A stretch of 64,000 nucleotides of DNA from Eubacterium ruminantium (GCF_900167085.1 NZ_FUXA01000006.1:124001-188000), one strand, 5' to 3'. Positions 36,113-45,087 are shown, counted from the stretch's first letter. Numbers and translations: made by a program. The notes: generated by a model from the letters alone, not told the origin.

Positions 36113-36781
36113 ATGAACATAGCCATTGATGGTCCTGCCGGCGCAGGCAAAAGTACTATCGCAAGACTTGCGGCAAAAAAACTTGGATTCTTGTATGTTG
36201 ATACAGGAGCGATGTATAGGGCCATAGCATTATATTTACTTTGGAACGAAACTGATATTGATGATGAAGAAGAACTTAAAAAAGCTCTTGAGAGAATCAA
36301 TATTAATATAGTTTACGAGAATAATGTTCAGCATGTATTTTTGAATTTCCAGGATGTTTCTGCAGAGATAAGAAGTGAAAAAGTCAGCATTATGGCTTCT
36401 AAGACATCAGCTCTTCAGCCTGTAAGAGACAAGCTTCTTAATCTTCAGAAAGATATCGCAACCAAGAATAATGTTATTATGGACGGCAGAGATATCGGAA
36501 CAAATATACTTCCAAATGCTGAAGTAAAAATCTATCTTGATGCTTCCGTTGAGGTTAGAGCTAAAAGACGTTTTGATGAAATGAAGAACAAGGGTGAAAA
36601 TCCTGATCTTGAATCTATCAAGCTCAATATTATCGCGCGTGATGAACAGGATATGAATAGAAAGATTGCTCCGCTCAAAAAGGCGGAGGATGCTACTCTT
36701 ATCGATAGTTCATATATGTCAATTGACCAGGTTGTAGATAAGATCATAAGTCTTGAAAGAGAAGCAAATAAAGATAAATAA
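36113..36781 (+). CDS. cmk: Cytidylate kinase
   Basis: Phosphorylates CMP and dCMP with ATP. It has 222 residues. P-loop GPAGAGKST at 7-15, CMP-binding region LGFLYVDTGAMYRAIAL, NMP-binding insert, and DGRDIGTNILPNA before the lid. The ribosome site is GGGGGTG. In Clostridia cmk commonly precedes ispH-S1, as here, although a repeat array lies between them. A separate, more distant cytidylate-kinase-like gene is found at 55966-56604. Confidence 0.96.
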   Translation: MNIAIDGPAGAGKSTIARLAAKKLGFLYVDTGAMYRAIALYLLWNETDIDDEEELKKALERININIVYENNVQHVFLNFQDVSAEIRSEKVSIMASKTSALQPVRDKLLNLQKDIATKNNVIMDGRDIGTNILPNAEVKIYLDASVEVRAKRRFDEMKNKGENPDLESIKLNIIARDEQDMNRKIAPLKKAEDATLIDSSYMSIDQVVDKIISLEREANKDK

Positions 36782-36830
36782 GACTTTTGAAACAGAATCA
36801 AAAATCTTAAAATATATTTAATTTTATAAA

Positions 36831-36930
36831 ACGACTCGTACAAAGTAAAAACGACTCGTACAAAGTAAAAACGACTCGTACAAAGTAAAAATGACTCGCA
36901 CAAAGTATAAATGACTTGTACAATTTATAA
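36831..36930 (+). repeat. 20-bp tandem repeat, five contiguous copies
   Basis: Units at 36831, 36851, 36871, 36891 and 36911. The first three are identical (ACGACTCGTACAAAGTAAAA), the fourth has three changes, and the fifth is more diverged. There are no spacers, so it is not a CRISPR array. It lies in the 210-bp gap between cmk and ispH-S1; the rest of that gap is AT-rich with a short lead into the ispH ribosome site. Confidence 0.97.
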
Positions 36931-36991
36931 TTAAAAAATGTAAAACTTAAATCGGAAAGGTATGGATCTGTATTCCGGATCAGGATTATTT

Positions 36992-38953
36992 ATGGAAGTT
37001 ATACTTGCTAAAAAAGCAGGATTCTGCTTTGGTGTGGAAAGAGCTGTAAATGCAGCATTTTCTGAGGCGGATAAAGCTAAAAAAGAGAATAAGCCTATCT
37101 ATACATTTGGTCCTATTATTCACAATCAGATAGTTGTGGATGATCTGAAGGCACATGGCGCGGATATGATAAGTTCGGTGGATGAACTTGATAAGATTCC
37201 ACCATCCAGGATAATAATCAGATCTCACGGAGTAGGAAAAGATGTTTATGAATGCATTACAAAAAACAGACATGAGATAATTGATACGACTTGTCCTTTT
37301 GTAAGTAATATTCATAAGATAGCGCATGATACAACTGAATCAGGGGCTGATCTCATAATAATCGGCGATGCATCTCATCCTGAAGTTATAGGAATAAAAG
37401 GATGGTGCACCAAAATGCCATTTATAATAAATGATGTATCAGATATCGACGAACTTCCTGATTTTAAAGGAGATGTGACAGTTGTATCGCAAACAACATT
37501 TAATTCAAAAAAATTTAATAATTTAGTTGAATTTTTACAAAAAAAATATTATAATATTCGTGTTTGTAATACTATCTGCAATGCGACTGCAGAGAGGCAG
37601 GAAGAAACAAAAAAACTTTCTTCCGAAGTTGATGTGATGGTTGTCATTGGGGATCCTAGTAGCTCAAATACTAAGAAGTTATATGAAATAAGCAGACAGC
37701 AATGTGAAAATACTTACTATGTACAGACACTTAATGACTTGGATTTAACTGTTATTGAATCCGCTAGTAGGGTAGGTATTACTGCTGGGGCATCTACCCC
37801 GAAGAAAATTATTAAGGAGGTTCATGACAGTATGTCGGAGACTAATGAATTTGAAAAATTATTACAGGAGGAAGAAGATTTCTCTATCAGAACAGGCCAG
37901 ATTATCGATGGTACTGTTATAGGTGTTAAGCCGGATGAAATAATTGTTGATATTCACTACAAGTCAGAGGGTATCGTTACAAGAGAAGAATATTCGAACA
38001 CACCTAACATCGATCTTACAACAGTAGTTAAAGAAGGCGACCCAATTACAGTAAAGGTTGTTAAGACTAACGATGGTGAAGGTCAGGTTGTTCTTTCTTA
38101 TAAGAGAATTGCAGCTGAGAAGGCATATGCAAAGCTTGAAGAAGCTTTCAATAATGAAGAAGTTCTTAAGGGAACAGTTACACAGGCACTTAACGGTGGT
38201 CTTAGCGTAACAGTTGATGAGTGCAAGGTATTCATCCCTGCAAGTCTTGTATCTGATGCATTTGAGAGAGATCTCAAGAAGTATGAAGGTACAGAAGTTG
38301 AATTCGTACTTACAGAGTTTAACATCCAGAAGAGAAGATTCATCGGTAACAGAAAGAAGATTATCGTTGAGAAGAAGGAAGCTCTTGCAAAAGAACTCTT
38401 CGGACGTATTGAAGTTGGTCAGACTGTAGAAGGTACAGTTAAGAACGTTACTAACTTTGGTGCATTCATCGATCTCGGTGGTGCTGACGGACTTCTCCAC
38501 ATCTCAGAGATGTCATGGGGAAGAGTTGATAATCCTAAGAAGCTTTTCAATGTTGGTGATAAGGTTAAGGCATTCATCAAAGATATCAATGGAGACAAGA
38601 TTGCTCTTTCTCTTAAGTTTGATGATCAGAATCCTTGGCTTTCAGCAGAAGAGAAGTATGCTGTAGGTAATGTGGTAACTGGAAAGGTTGCTAGAATGAC
38701 AGATTTCGGTGCTTTCGTAGTGCTTGAGCCTGGTATTGATGCACTTCTTCATGTTTCACAGATTGCTCTTGAGAGAATCGAGAAGCCTGCAGATGTTCTT
38801 AAGGTTGGTGATGAGATCACAGCTAAGGTTGTTGATTTCAAGCCTGAAGAGAAGAAGATCAGTCTTAGCATCAAGGCATATCTTAAGGATCAGGGAATCG
38901 AAGCTGAAGATTCAGCTGATTATGATGATGCTGAAGCAACAGATGCTGAGTAA
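36992..38953 (+). CDS. ispH: IspH fused to ribosomal protein S1-like domains
   Basis: The N-terminal 280 residues are 4-hydroxy-3-methylbut-2-enyl diphosphate reductase (last step of the MEP isoprenoid pathway), with the three cluster cysteines C12 (AGFCFGV), C101 (DTTCPF) and C196 (NTICNAT). The remainder holds four S1 RNA-binding domains (for example VEGTVKNVTNFGAFIDLGGADGLLHISEM), as in ribosomal protein S1. The start at 36992 (MEVILAKKAG) is preferred, with AGGA 6 bp upstream; the ATG at 36962 has its AAAGG only one base away. The fusion is known in Clostridia. At the junction there is AAGGAGG followed by an in-frame ATG at 37832, so a stand-alone S1 could also be made. Confidence 0.94.
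   Translation: MEVILAKKAGFCFGVERAVNAAFSEADKAKKENKPIYTFGPIIHNQIVVDDLKAHGADMISSVDELDKIPPSRIIIRSHGVGKDVYECITKNRHEIIDTTCPFVSNIHKIAHDTTESGADLIIIGDASHPEVIGIKGWCTKMPFIINDVSDIDELPDFKGDVTVVSQTTFNSKKFNNLVEFLQKKYYNIRVCNTICNATAERQEETKKLSSEVDVMVVIGDPSSSNTKKLYEISRQQCENTYYVQTLNDLDLTVIESASRVGITAGASTPKKIIKEVHDSMSETNEFEKLLQEEEDFSIRTGQIIDGTVIGVKPDEIIVDIHYKSEGIVTREEYSNTPNIDLTTVVKEGDPITVKVVKTNDGEGQVVLSYKRIAAEKAYAKLEEAFNNEEVLKGTVTQALNGGLSVTVDECKVFIPASLVSDAFERDLKKYEGTEVEFVLTEFNIQKRRFIGNRKKIIVEKKEALAKELFGRIEVGQTVEGTVKNVTNFGAFIDLGGADGLLHISEMSWGRVDNPKKLFNVGDKVKAFIKDINGDKIALSLKFDDQNPWLSAEEKYAVGNVVTGKVARMTDFGAFVVLEPGIDALLHVSQIALERIEKPADVLKVGDEITAKVVDFKPEEKKISLSIKAYLKDQGIEAEDSADYDDAEATDAE
37814..37834 (+). promoter_or_regulatory. 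Internal ribosome-binding site and ATG at the IspH/S1 junction
   Basis: AAGGAGG (37814-37820) is 11 nt before ATG 37832-37834, which is in frame with the fusion. Translation from it would give a 373-residue protein starting MSETNEFEKLLQEEEDF, the style of ordinary S1 N-termini. Confidence 0.65.
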
Positions 38954-38978
38954 TTATTCTGAATAATATATAAAACGA

Positions 38979-39006
38979 AAAGAATGAGTTTTTCTCATTC
39001 TTTTTG
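38979..39006 (+). terminator. Intrinsic terminator after ispH-S1
   Basis: AGAATGAG (38981-38988) pairs with CTCATTCT (38994-39001), flanked by an A-run and T-run. Confidence 0.85.
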
Positions 39007-39027
39007 TTTGTAAAATATAAAATATAC

Positions 39028-39056
39028 TTGCATTATTTTATTTGCTATGATATATT
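39028..39056 (+). promoter_or_regulatory. rplS promoter
   Basis: TTGCAT (39028-39033), a 17-bp spacer and TATATT (39051-39056). The leader to the ATG at 39139 is about 75 nt. An L19-type autoregulatory leader is known in Firmicutes, but I cannot confirm its fold here. Confidence 0.55.
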
Positions 39057-39138
39057 ATAACAGTTGTTTAAGAAAGATGGTCCGCTGTATCGCATAGATA
39101 GTAAGAACATCGAATATTATAAATGGAGGAACATTTCG

Positions 39139-39492
39139 ATGAATAATTTTGAAATCATGAAGAGCATTGAAGATGCTCAGCTCAGAGAGCAGACATTTGA
39201 TTACAATGTTGGTGATACAGTTAAGGTATCAGCATTGATCAAGGAAGGTAACAGAGAAAGAATTCAGGTTTTTGAAGGAACTGTTATCAAGATTCAGGGT
39301 ACAGGTTCAAGACAGACATTCACAGTTAGAAAGAACTCTAACGGTGTTGGTGTTGAGAAGACATGGCCAGTACATTCACCTCTTATCGAGAAGATCGAAG
39401 TTGTCAGAAGAGGTAAGGTAAGAAGAGCTAAGCTTAATTATCTCCGTGACAGAGTTGGTAAGAGTGCCAGAGTTAAAGAGATTGTTAAATAA
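39139..39492 (+). CDS. rplS: 50S ribosomal protein L19
   Basis: A 117-residue protein at the 30S-50S interface. The start is the ATG at 39139 ([14 protein letters not shown]), defined by TGGAGGA 8 bp upstream; upstream frame is leader. Conserved blocks are [33 protein letters not shown]-like [22 protein letters not shown] and [26 protein letters not shown]. Followed by a strong terminator; monocistronic. Confidence 0.97.
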   Translation: MNNFEIMKSIEDAQLREQTFDYNVGDTVKVSALIKEGNRERIQVFEGTVIKIQGTGSRQTFTVRKNSNGVGVEKTWPVHSPLIEKIEVVRRGKVRRAKLNYLRDRVGKSARVKEIVK

Positions 39493-39505
39493 GCAATTAA
39501 TTTTG

Positions 39506-39534
39506 ACCGGAGTATATTTATACTCCGGTTTTTT
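39506..39534 (+). terminator. Intrinsic terminator after rplS
   Basis: An 11-bp perfect stem ACCGGAGTATA/TATACTCCGGT with a 2-base apparent loop, then six T. Confidence 0.95.
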
Positions 39535-39569
39535 GTTTTATAATTTTCAGATAAGGATTAGATGACTGT

Positions 39570-40172
39570 ATGGATGATTTGAAAAGAAGAAAACAAAAAA
39601 ATATAGTTGATTTTAGTCTCGTTAAAAGTGAGAAGAAGATCAAAGGGAAGAAGAAACCACTCAAAAAACTCGAGTTTTACATTATTCTTATAGCATCTGC
39701 TCTTGTATTCGGTTTTGCTTTCGTAACCTTTATGTATCAGACTGTTACCATGAAAGGTCCTTCGATGCAGGGTACTATTGAAGATGAAGATGTAGTTGTT
39801 GTTTCAAAAATGCGTAAATTCATCAAGGGTGTGCATGTTAATGATGTGATTGCTGTTAAAAGATCGAAGGATACTTATTACAGTATTAAGAGAGTGGTTG
39901 CAAAACCGGGCGACTCAGTACAGATAATTGGTGGAAAATTATATGTAAATGATGAGCTGCAAGAGAAGTTTAAAGATCAAATCATAGTAAATCCCGGTAA
40001 TGCATCGAATAAGATAGTACTCGAAAAGAATCAGTTTTATGTACTGGGTGATAATGTAAATAATTCCGATGACAGCAGATTTCCTGCAGTAGGAATTGTC
40101 CAGAAGACGGATATTACAGGTATAGTAATTTATAAACTTAGTCCAAAAGAACATAAAGGCAAAGTCAAATAA
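39570..40172 (+). CDS. lepB: Signal peptidase I
   Basis: Membrane serine protease that removes signal peptides from exported proteins, such as the secreted proteins at 25156 and 50859. It has 200 residues. One N-terminal membrane span (about 35-58) follows a Lys-rich cytoplasmic start. Catalytic Ser65 is in KGPSMQGTI and Lys107 in YYSIKRVVAKPGD; the box GDNVNNSDDSR is near the C-terminus. It is the typical S26A Gram-positive layout, and the rplS-lepB neighbourhood is common in Firmicutes. Confidence 0.94.
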   Translation: MDDLKRRKQKNIVDFSLVKSEKKIKGKKKPLKKLEFYIILIASALVFGFAFVTFMYQTVTMKGPSMQGTIEDEDVVVVSKMRKFIKGVHVNDVIAVKRSKDTYYSIKRVVAKPGDSVQIIGGKLYVNDELQEKFKDQIIVNPGNASNKIVLEKNQFYVLGDNVNNSDDSRFPAVGIVQKTDITGIVIYKLSPKEHKGKVK

Positions 40173-40197
40173 TAATGCAGATTATATTAAAAAACCA

Positions 40198-40226
40198 TTG
40201 ACTAGCCTTGAAATATATGTTATAAC
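40198..40226 (+). promoter_or_regulatory. rpsU promoter
   Basis: TTGACT (40198-40203), a 17-bp spacer and TATAAC (40221-40226). The 70-nt leader contains a GTGCA...TGCAC closing pair with GTTTG/CAAAC inside. Confidence 0.7.
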
Positions 40227-40302
40227 AATTTAGTGCAATTTTGTTTGACCCAAACAGTTGTTATGCACAAAATTCATTTCACAACTGGAGGGAGGGTGGA
40301 AA

Positions 40303-40479
40303 ATGTCAAGCGTAGTAGTAAAAGAAAATGAGACTCTCGACAGCGCTCTTAGAAGATTTAAGAGAAACTGTGCTAAAGCTGGTATCCAGCAGGAAATTCG
40401 TAAGAGAGAACACTACGAAAAGCCTAGCGTAAAGCGTAAGAAGAAATCTGAAGCTGCTAGAAAGCGTAAGTTTAAGTAA
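40303..40479 (+). CDS. rpsU: 30S ribosomal protein S21
   Basis: A 58-residue basic protein. The start is the ATG at 40303 ([16 protein letters not shown]), with the purine-rich GGAGGGAGGGTGG just upstream; reading upstream of it has no ribosome site. [30 protein letters not shown] is the family signature. Own promoter and terminator. Confidence 0.97.
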   Translation: MSSVVVKENETLDSALRRFKRNCAKAGIQQEIRKREHYEKPSVKRKKKSEAARKRKFK

Positions 40480-40497
40480 TTTAATTTGAGTTTATAC

Positions 40498-40533
40498 AAA
40501 GTCCTTTGCATATTTATGCAGAGGACTTTTTTC
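40498..40533 (+). terminator. Intrinsic terminator after rpsU
   Basis: AAAGTCCTTTGCA (40498-40510) pairs with TGCAGAGGACTTT (40517-40529), one G-U pair, followed by T-rich sequence. Confidence 0.92.
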
Positions 40534-40624
40534 GTGCAAATAATAATCAAATTTATATTAAAAATCATATAAATGTAAAGATATTTCGGGAATTCTCAAC
40601 TAAGGTTTCTTAAGGTAATTTACT

Positions 40625-40653
40625 TTGACATACATGGGGGATTATGGTAATAT
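40625..40653 (+). promoter_or_regulatory. Promoter of the membrane protein-pssA-phoH region
   Basis: A perfect TTGACA (40625-40630), a 17-bp spacer and TAATAT (40648-40653) with TG one base ahead (extended -10). This fixes the next gene's start downstream, at 40682. Confidence 0.65.
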
Positions 40654-40681
40654 TGTGAGTGTTTGCGAGAGGAAGAATCTA

Positions 40682-41728
40682 ATGGAAAAAGATAACAAGA
40701 AAAAAGGTAATAAACTTCTTTGGTCTATACTTTTTATTGTGATTGCGGTGCTAAGTGTTTGGGCTGTCACGCAGCAGAATAAAAGCTTTTCCGTGAAGAA
40801 ATTTGCCCAATTCATTGATGGCGCTAAGCCTTCATTTATTATCGGTGCTTTCATTTCAATGCTTATGTATATCGGATTTGAAGCACTCGCTCTTAAGTCA
40901 ATAACACAGATATTTGGATATAAAACTGATTTTTTATCCAATTATTTTTACGCTTCGGGAGATTTGTATTTTTCAGCGATCACACCTTCGGCAACCGGGG
41001 GTCAGCCGGCATGCGGATATTTCATGAATAAAGACGGAGTTCCGCTTATGGCAACAACAATAGTGCTTGTTGTTAATACATTTCTTTATACATTTTCACT
41101 TGTAATCCTTGGAGTTGGTGATCTTATCATCAATCCGAAAACAATACTTAGATTTGGTCCATTATCAAGATTTTTCATAATTTTTGGTATTGCTATACAG
41201 ATCGGACTTGCGGTTTTCTTCTACTTACTTATCAAAAAAGAATACCTTCTTGAAAGAATTCTCAGATGGTTTATCAGAGTACTCGGAAAGCTTCATTTTG
41301 TTAAGAATGTTGATCAGAAGACAGAAAAGATCAAGAAGAAGATGGACGAATACAGAGAAACGTCCGAAATGATAAAAGGAAAAATGAATAAGCTGTTTAT
41401 TCCGCTTATTTATAATATATTTATGCGTCTTTCCCTCATTGCCGTAAGCGTATTTGTTTACCTTGCTACAGGCAATTTGGCTGCAGATGTATGGAAGGTT
41501 GTATCTATTCAGATATTTGTAATCATCGGTGCATATGTAATTCCTATACCCGGTGCCATAGGTATAACTGATTATCTTATGATCGATGGATATAAGAGTC
41601 TTTTTGATTCAGAACAGGCAGTTAATCTCGAATTACTTAGCAGAAGTATTTCATTTTATGCATGTATATTGCTATGTGGAATTTTAACACTAATCAGATT
41701 TATCTGGGTTAACAGGAGGAAGAAATAA
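40682..41728 (+). CDS. Flippase-like membrane protein, lysylphosphatidylglycerol synthase TM region family
   Basis: Polytopic membrane protein of the UPF0104/AglD/MprF-flippase group, 348 residues from the ATG at 40682 (MEKDNKKKGNK), which has GAGAGGAAG upstream. About eight hydrophobic helices. The family motifs SAITPSATGGQPACGYFMNKDGVP and GAYVIPIPGAIGITDYLMIDGYKSLF are visible. It lacks the catalytic synthetase domain of MprF, so it probably moves a lipid or lipid-linked substrate rather than aminoacylating it. The next gene pssA (1 bp gap) makes phosphatidylserine, supporting a lipid role. Confidence 0.82.
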   Translation: MEKDNKKKGNKLLWSILFIVIAVLSVWAVTQQNKSFSVKKFAQFIDGAKPSFIIGAFISMLMYIGFEALALKSITQIFGYKTDFLSNYFYASGDLYFSAITPSATGGQPACGYFMNKDGVPLMATTIVLVVNTFLYTFSLVILGVGDLIINPKTILRFGPLSRFFIIFGIAIQIGLAVFFYLLIKKEYLLERILRWFIRVLGKLHFVKNVDQKTEKIKKKMDEYRETSEMIKGKMNKLFIPLIYNIFMRLSLIAVSVFVYLATGNLAADVWKVVSIQIFVIIGAYVIPIPGAIGITDYLMIDGYKSLFDSEQAVNLELLSRSISFYACILLCGILTLIRFIWVNRRKK

Positions 41729-41729
41729 A

Positions 41730-42425
41730 ATGATCGGTTTTTATGACTATACAATGTTTTTAACATATATGTCACTTATCTCTGCAGGTACCGGAATTAT
41801 AGTTACCCTTAGCGGACATGGACATCCATTTATAGGAATATTTTTCCTGATGTTAAGTGGATTTTGTGATGCTTTCGATGGAAGAGTTGCAAGAACTAAG
41901 AAGGATCGTACACCTACTGAGATGAAGTACGGAATGCATCTTGATTCATTATCGGACATCGTTGCATTTGGTGTTCTTCCGGCATGTATCGGTTCTGCTC
42001 TTATAAAGACTTCACCGTTCCTTGATAAATCATGGCATATTTATGATGGTTCTGTAAGAGCTGTTGTTATTCATGTTATTCTTAATGCAATTCTTGTATT
42101 TTATGTGCTTTGCGCACTTATCAGACTTGCTTATTTCGATGTGACTGAGGAAGAAAGAATTAACAAAAATGAAGGCCCAAGAAAGAGCTATACAGGACTT
42201 CCTGTAACTAATTCAGCTCTTATTTTCCCTACAGTTATGCTTCTTCAGTATATTACTAAGATTGATATCACACTTGTTTATTTTGTTATAGCACTTATCA
42301 CAGGTTTCCTTTTCATATCAAAGATCAAGGTTGTTAAAGCCGGCCTTAAGGGAACTCTTATGTGCATTGGATTTGGTGCGGTTATATTTGCGCTTATGTT
42401 AATATACAGATATGTAATAAAATAA
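41730..42425 (+). CDS. pssA: CDP-diacylglycerol-serine O-phosphatidyltransferase
   Basis: Makes phosphatidylserine from CDP-diacylglycerol and L-serine. It has 231 residues with several hydrophobic helices. The CDP-alcohol motif D50-G51..A54-R55...G68..D72...D76 lies in DAFDGRVARTKKD...YGMHLDSLSD; the LDSLSD form is PssA-like. Its AGGAGGAAG ribosome site lies within the end of the preceding gene, so they are translated together. Confidence 0.9.
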   Translation: MIGFYDYTMFLTYMSLISAGTGIIVTLSGHGHPFIGIFFLMLSGFCDAFDGRVARTKKDRTPTEMKYGMHLDSLSDIVAFGVLPACIGSALIKTSPFLDKSWHIYDGSVRAVVIHVILNAILVFYVLCALIRLAYFDVTEEERINKNEGPRKSYTGLPVTNSALIFPTVMLLQYITKIDITLVYFVIALITGFLFISKIKVVKAGLKGTLMCIGFGAVIFALMLIYRYVIK

Positions 42426-42483
42426 TTGTGATATTAAAGTAATTTCATTTCATTTGAAAGATTTTGAGGGGTTAAAGATTATA

Positions 42484-43500
42484 TTGGAAAATGAAGAGAA
42501 AACACTTGAATTAAACATCCCTGATGATAAGATTCAGAATATCTTCGGGAATTTTGATTCAAATATCAGAAAGATTGAAAGATCATTTAATATAGATTAT
42601 TTCCAGCGCGGAAGTAATCTTGTTCTTAGCGGCAGTCCCTCAGGGATAGAGTCCGCATCTTACGTTATAAACGAAATGCTTAAGGTCTTATCATCCGGCG
42701 AAGAGATTAATGAACAAAAGCTGGATTATATTATTTCCCTTGCTATAGAAAATAATAAAGAAGACAGTTTGTCCGATCTTGACAGAAATATCATTTGTCA
42801 TACTGTTCAGGGCAGACCTGTAAAAGCAAAGACTTTTGGTCAGAAGAAGTATGTTGAAGCTATAGATAAGAGTATGATCATTTTTGGTACGGGACCTGCC
42901 GGAACAGGAAAGACTTATCTTGCCATGGCGAAAGCTATTTCAGCATTTAAGAAAAATGAAGTGGAGAGGATCATTCTTACACGACCTGCTATTGAGGCGG
43001 GAGAGAAACTTGGATTTCTTCCGGGTGATCTGCAAAGTAAGATAGATCCGTATTTAAGACCGCTTTATGATGCTTTATATGAGATAATGGGTGCTGAGCA
43101 ATTCATGAAAAATATGGAGAAAGGGCTTGTTGAAGTGGCTCCTCTTGCATATATGAGAGGTAGAACTTTGGACAATGCATTTATAGTTCTTGATGAGGCT
43201 CAGAATACAACACCATCTCAGATGAAGATGTTTCTTACTCGTATTGGATTTGGTTCAAAGGCTATTATTACAGGTGATCTTACACAGAAAGACCTTTCTG
43301 CAGATACTAAATCCGGTCTGGAGATAGCTCTTAGAGTTGTAAGAAATATTGAGGGTATCAGCATATGCGAATTTACAAGTAAGGACGTTGTAAGACATCC
43401 TCTTGTACAGAAGATTGTTGAAGCATATGATGAGTATGATAAAAAGACAGTATCCAAGAAACCGGATCAAAAGAGGCGTTATAATGATAATAAACATTGA
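42484..43500 (+). CDS. phoH: PhoH-family P-loop ATPase
   Basis: Cytosolic PhoH/YbeZ-type NTPase, usually next to ybeY and thought to act in rRNA or RNA metabolism. Starting at the TTG at 42484 (MENEEKTLELNIPDDKI), GAGGGG is 12 bp upstream and the N-terminus matches family style; a TTG at 42454 lacks a ribosome site. It has 338 residues. A KH-like N-terminal region comes first, then Walker A GTGPAGTGKTYLA near 135 and Walker B AFIVLDEAQNTTP. It overlaps ybeY by 17 bp. Confidence 0.92.
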   Translation: MENEEKTLELNIPDDKIQNIFGNFDSNIRKIERSFNIDYFQRGSNLVLSGSPSGIESASYVINEMLKVLSSGEEINEQKLDYIISLAIENNKEDSLSDLDRNIICHTVQGRPVKAKTFGQKKYVEAIDKSMIIFGTGPAGTGKTYLAMAKAISAFKKNEVERIILTRPAIEAGEKLGFLPGDLQSKIDPYLRPLYDALYEIMGAEQFMKNMEKGLVEVAPLAYMRGRTLDNAFIVLDEAQNTTPSQMKMFLTRIGFGSKAIITGDLTQKDLSADTKSGLEIALRVVRNIEGISICEFTSKDVVRHPLVQKIVEAYDEYDKKTVSKKPDQKRRYNDNKH

Positions 43501-43996
43501 TTCTGAATATTCTGGAGAATTAATAATTTCCGATGAATTTTATGATATAATAAAAGACGTGGCTGAATATGCATGTGACTTTGTCAAATGTCCTTATGAG
43601 ACTGAGGTGAATGTACTTCTTACAGACAACGAAGGAATCAGGGAGATAAATAAAGACAATAGAAATATCGATAAGCCAACAGATGTATTATCTTTTCCGA
43701 TGCTTGATTATAACGAGCCTGCTGATTTTTCCCTTGCAGAAGAAAATACATATGATTATTTTGATTCTGAAAGCGGAAATCTTATGCTTGGTGATATCGT
43801 TATTTCAATCGATAAGGTTTATAGTCAGGCAGAAGAATATGGACATAGTCCAAAGAGAGAGATAGCATTTCTTACTGCACATAGTATGCTTCATCTTTTT
43901 GGTTATGACCACATGGAGGATGACGAGAGGGAAAGAATGGAACATCTTCAAGAAAGAATACTAAACGAGAAAGGATATACTAGAGATTATGAATAA
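43484..43996 (+). CDS. ybeY: Endoribonuclease YbeY
   Basis: Zinc-dependent rRNA maturation and quality-control nuclease. The start is the ATG at 43484 (MIINIDSEYSGEL), with AAGAGG upstream, giving 170 residues. The metal site HxxxHxxxxxH is H133, H137 and H143 in HSMLHLFGYDHMEDDERERM, and NRNIDKPTDVLSFP is the other family block. It overlaps phoH at its start and the lipoprotein gene at its end (8 bp), so all three are coupled. Confidence 0.95.
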   Translation: MIINIDSEYSGELIISDEFYDIIKDVAEYACDFVKCPYETEVNVLLTDNEGIREINKDNRNIDKPTDVLSFPMLDYNEPADFSLAEENTYDYFDSESGNLMLGDIVISIDKVYSQAEEYGHSPKREIAFLTAHSMLHLFGYDHMEDDERERMEHLQERILNEKGYTRDYE

Positions 43997-45077
43997 GAAA
44001 ATTATTACAAAGGCATTACTCGTAGGAATGAGTCTTATGATGCTTACAGGTTGTGGAAAGAAAAAGAAAGAGAAACCTACTACTGAAGCTCCTACTACAA
44101 CAGAAGCAACAACAGAACAGACGACAAAGGCAACAACGGAGGCAACAACAGAGGATGCACACCATGGGCTTGTACAGAGCGACCTTAATGGTGAATGGGT
44201 TAAGCCGGAAGTGGCTAAGAAGAGACCTATTGCAGTAATGATAAACAATATTGATGTTAGCTGGCCTCAGTCAAGTATTTCTAAAGCAGATGTTATATAT
44301 GAAATGACAGCAGAAGGTGGTATTACAAGACTTCTTGCAGTTTATTCTGATTATTCAAATCTTGAGAAGATTGGTTCAGTCAGAAGTGCCAGACAGTACT
44401 TTGTTATGAAATCAGTTGAGCATGATGCTATCCTTGTCCATGTTGGTGGATCTACATGGGGTAAAGAAGCTATTGCAAATAATAATGTAGATGATATTGA
44501 TGGACTTGATGAGACATATTTCTACAGAACTGATGACAGAGAAGCTCCACATAACTGCTATATAAGTACAAAACTTATCGATGAAAGTATTGATTATCAT
44601 GGTTATGAAAGAAATCACAGTTCATCATACAAGAATGTATTTGATTTCAATGAGGAAGATACACCTCTTGCATCAGGTGAAGATTGTAATAAGTTAACAG
44701 TTAGATATAACTCATTTACAATTCCTTACTTTGAATATGATAAGGATAAGAAGGTTTATAAGAGATTTGAGTATGACACAGCTCATATAGATGATACAAA
44801 TAATGAGCAGGTAACATGTAAGAATATATTCGTTCTCTTCACAACAGTATCTATAATGCCTGATGGCAAATATAGTGATGTTGAACTTAATGGTTCAGGA
44901 GAAGGGTATTATGCTACAGACGGTAAGATCGTTCACATTAAATGGGAAAGATCAGGCGATGATAGTGTTACAAGATTCTACACAGATGATGGTAAGGCTA
45001 TAAAACTTAATCCAGGTAAGACAAATGTCGAATATTTTGACGTTGAAGATAGTGAAAATGTAACTTGGGAGAAATAA
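43989..45077 (+). CDS. DUF3048 (YerB-like) lipoprotein
   Basis: A 362-residue exported lipoprotein. The signal peptide ends in LMMLTGC (lipobox, Cys22), then come a Lys cluster and a Thr/Glu linker of about 30 residues (TTEAPTTTEATTEQ style, coded by ACAACAGAA-like repeats). The DUF3048 domain has RPIAVMINNIDVSWPQSSISKADVIYEM and RLLAVYSDYSNLEKIGSVRSARQYFV. Family function is not established. It would sit on the outside of the cytoplasmic membrane. Confidence 0.88.
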   Translation: MNKKIITKALLVGMSLMMLTGCGKKKKEKPTTEAPTTTEATTEQTTKATTEATTEDAHHGLVQSDLNGEWVKPEVAKKRPIAVMINNIDVSWPQSSISKADVIYEMTAEGGITRLLAVYSDYSNLEKIGSVRSARQYFVMKSVEHDAILVHVGGSTWGKEAIANNNVDDIDGLDETYFYRTDDREAPHNCYISTKLIDESIDYHGYERNHSSSYKNVFDFNEEDTPLASGEDCNKLTVRYNSFTIPYFEYDKDKKVYKRFEYDTAHIDDTNNEQVTCKNIFVLFTTVSIMPDGKYSDVELNGSGEGYYATDGKIVHIKWERSGDDSVTRFYTDDGKAIKLNPGKTNVEYFDVEDSENVTWEK

Positions 45078-45087
45078 TAGATTTTAT

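Noticed and set aside
36831-36930. CRISPR array
   Set aside because: The 20-bp units are contiguous with no spacers, and no cas gene is in the window.
39064-39138. N-terminal extension of L19
   Set aside because: No ribosome site ahead of it; TGGAGGA is correctly spaced for the ATG at 39139.
40625-40681. Upstream start for the flippase-like protein
   Set aside because: The TTG is part of the -35 hexamer TTGACA of a good promoter.
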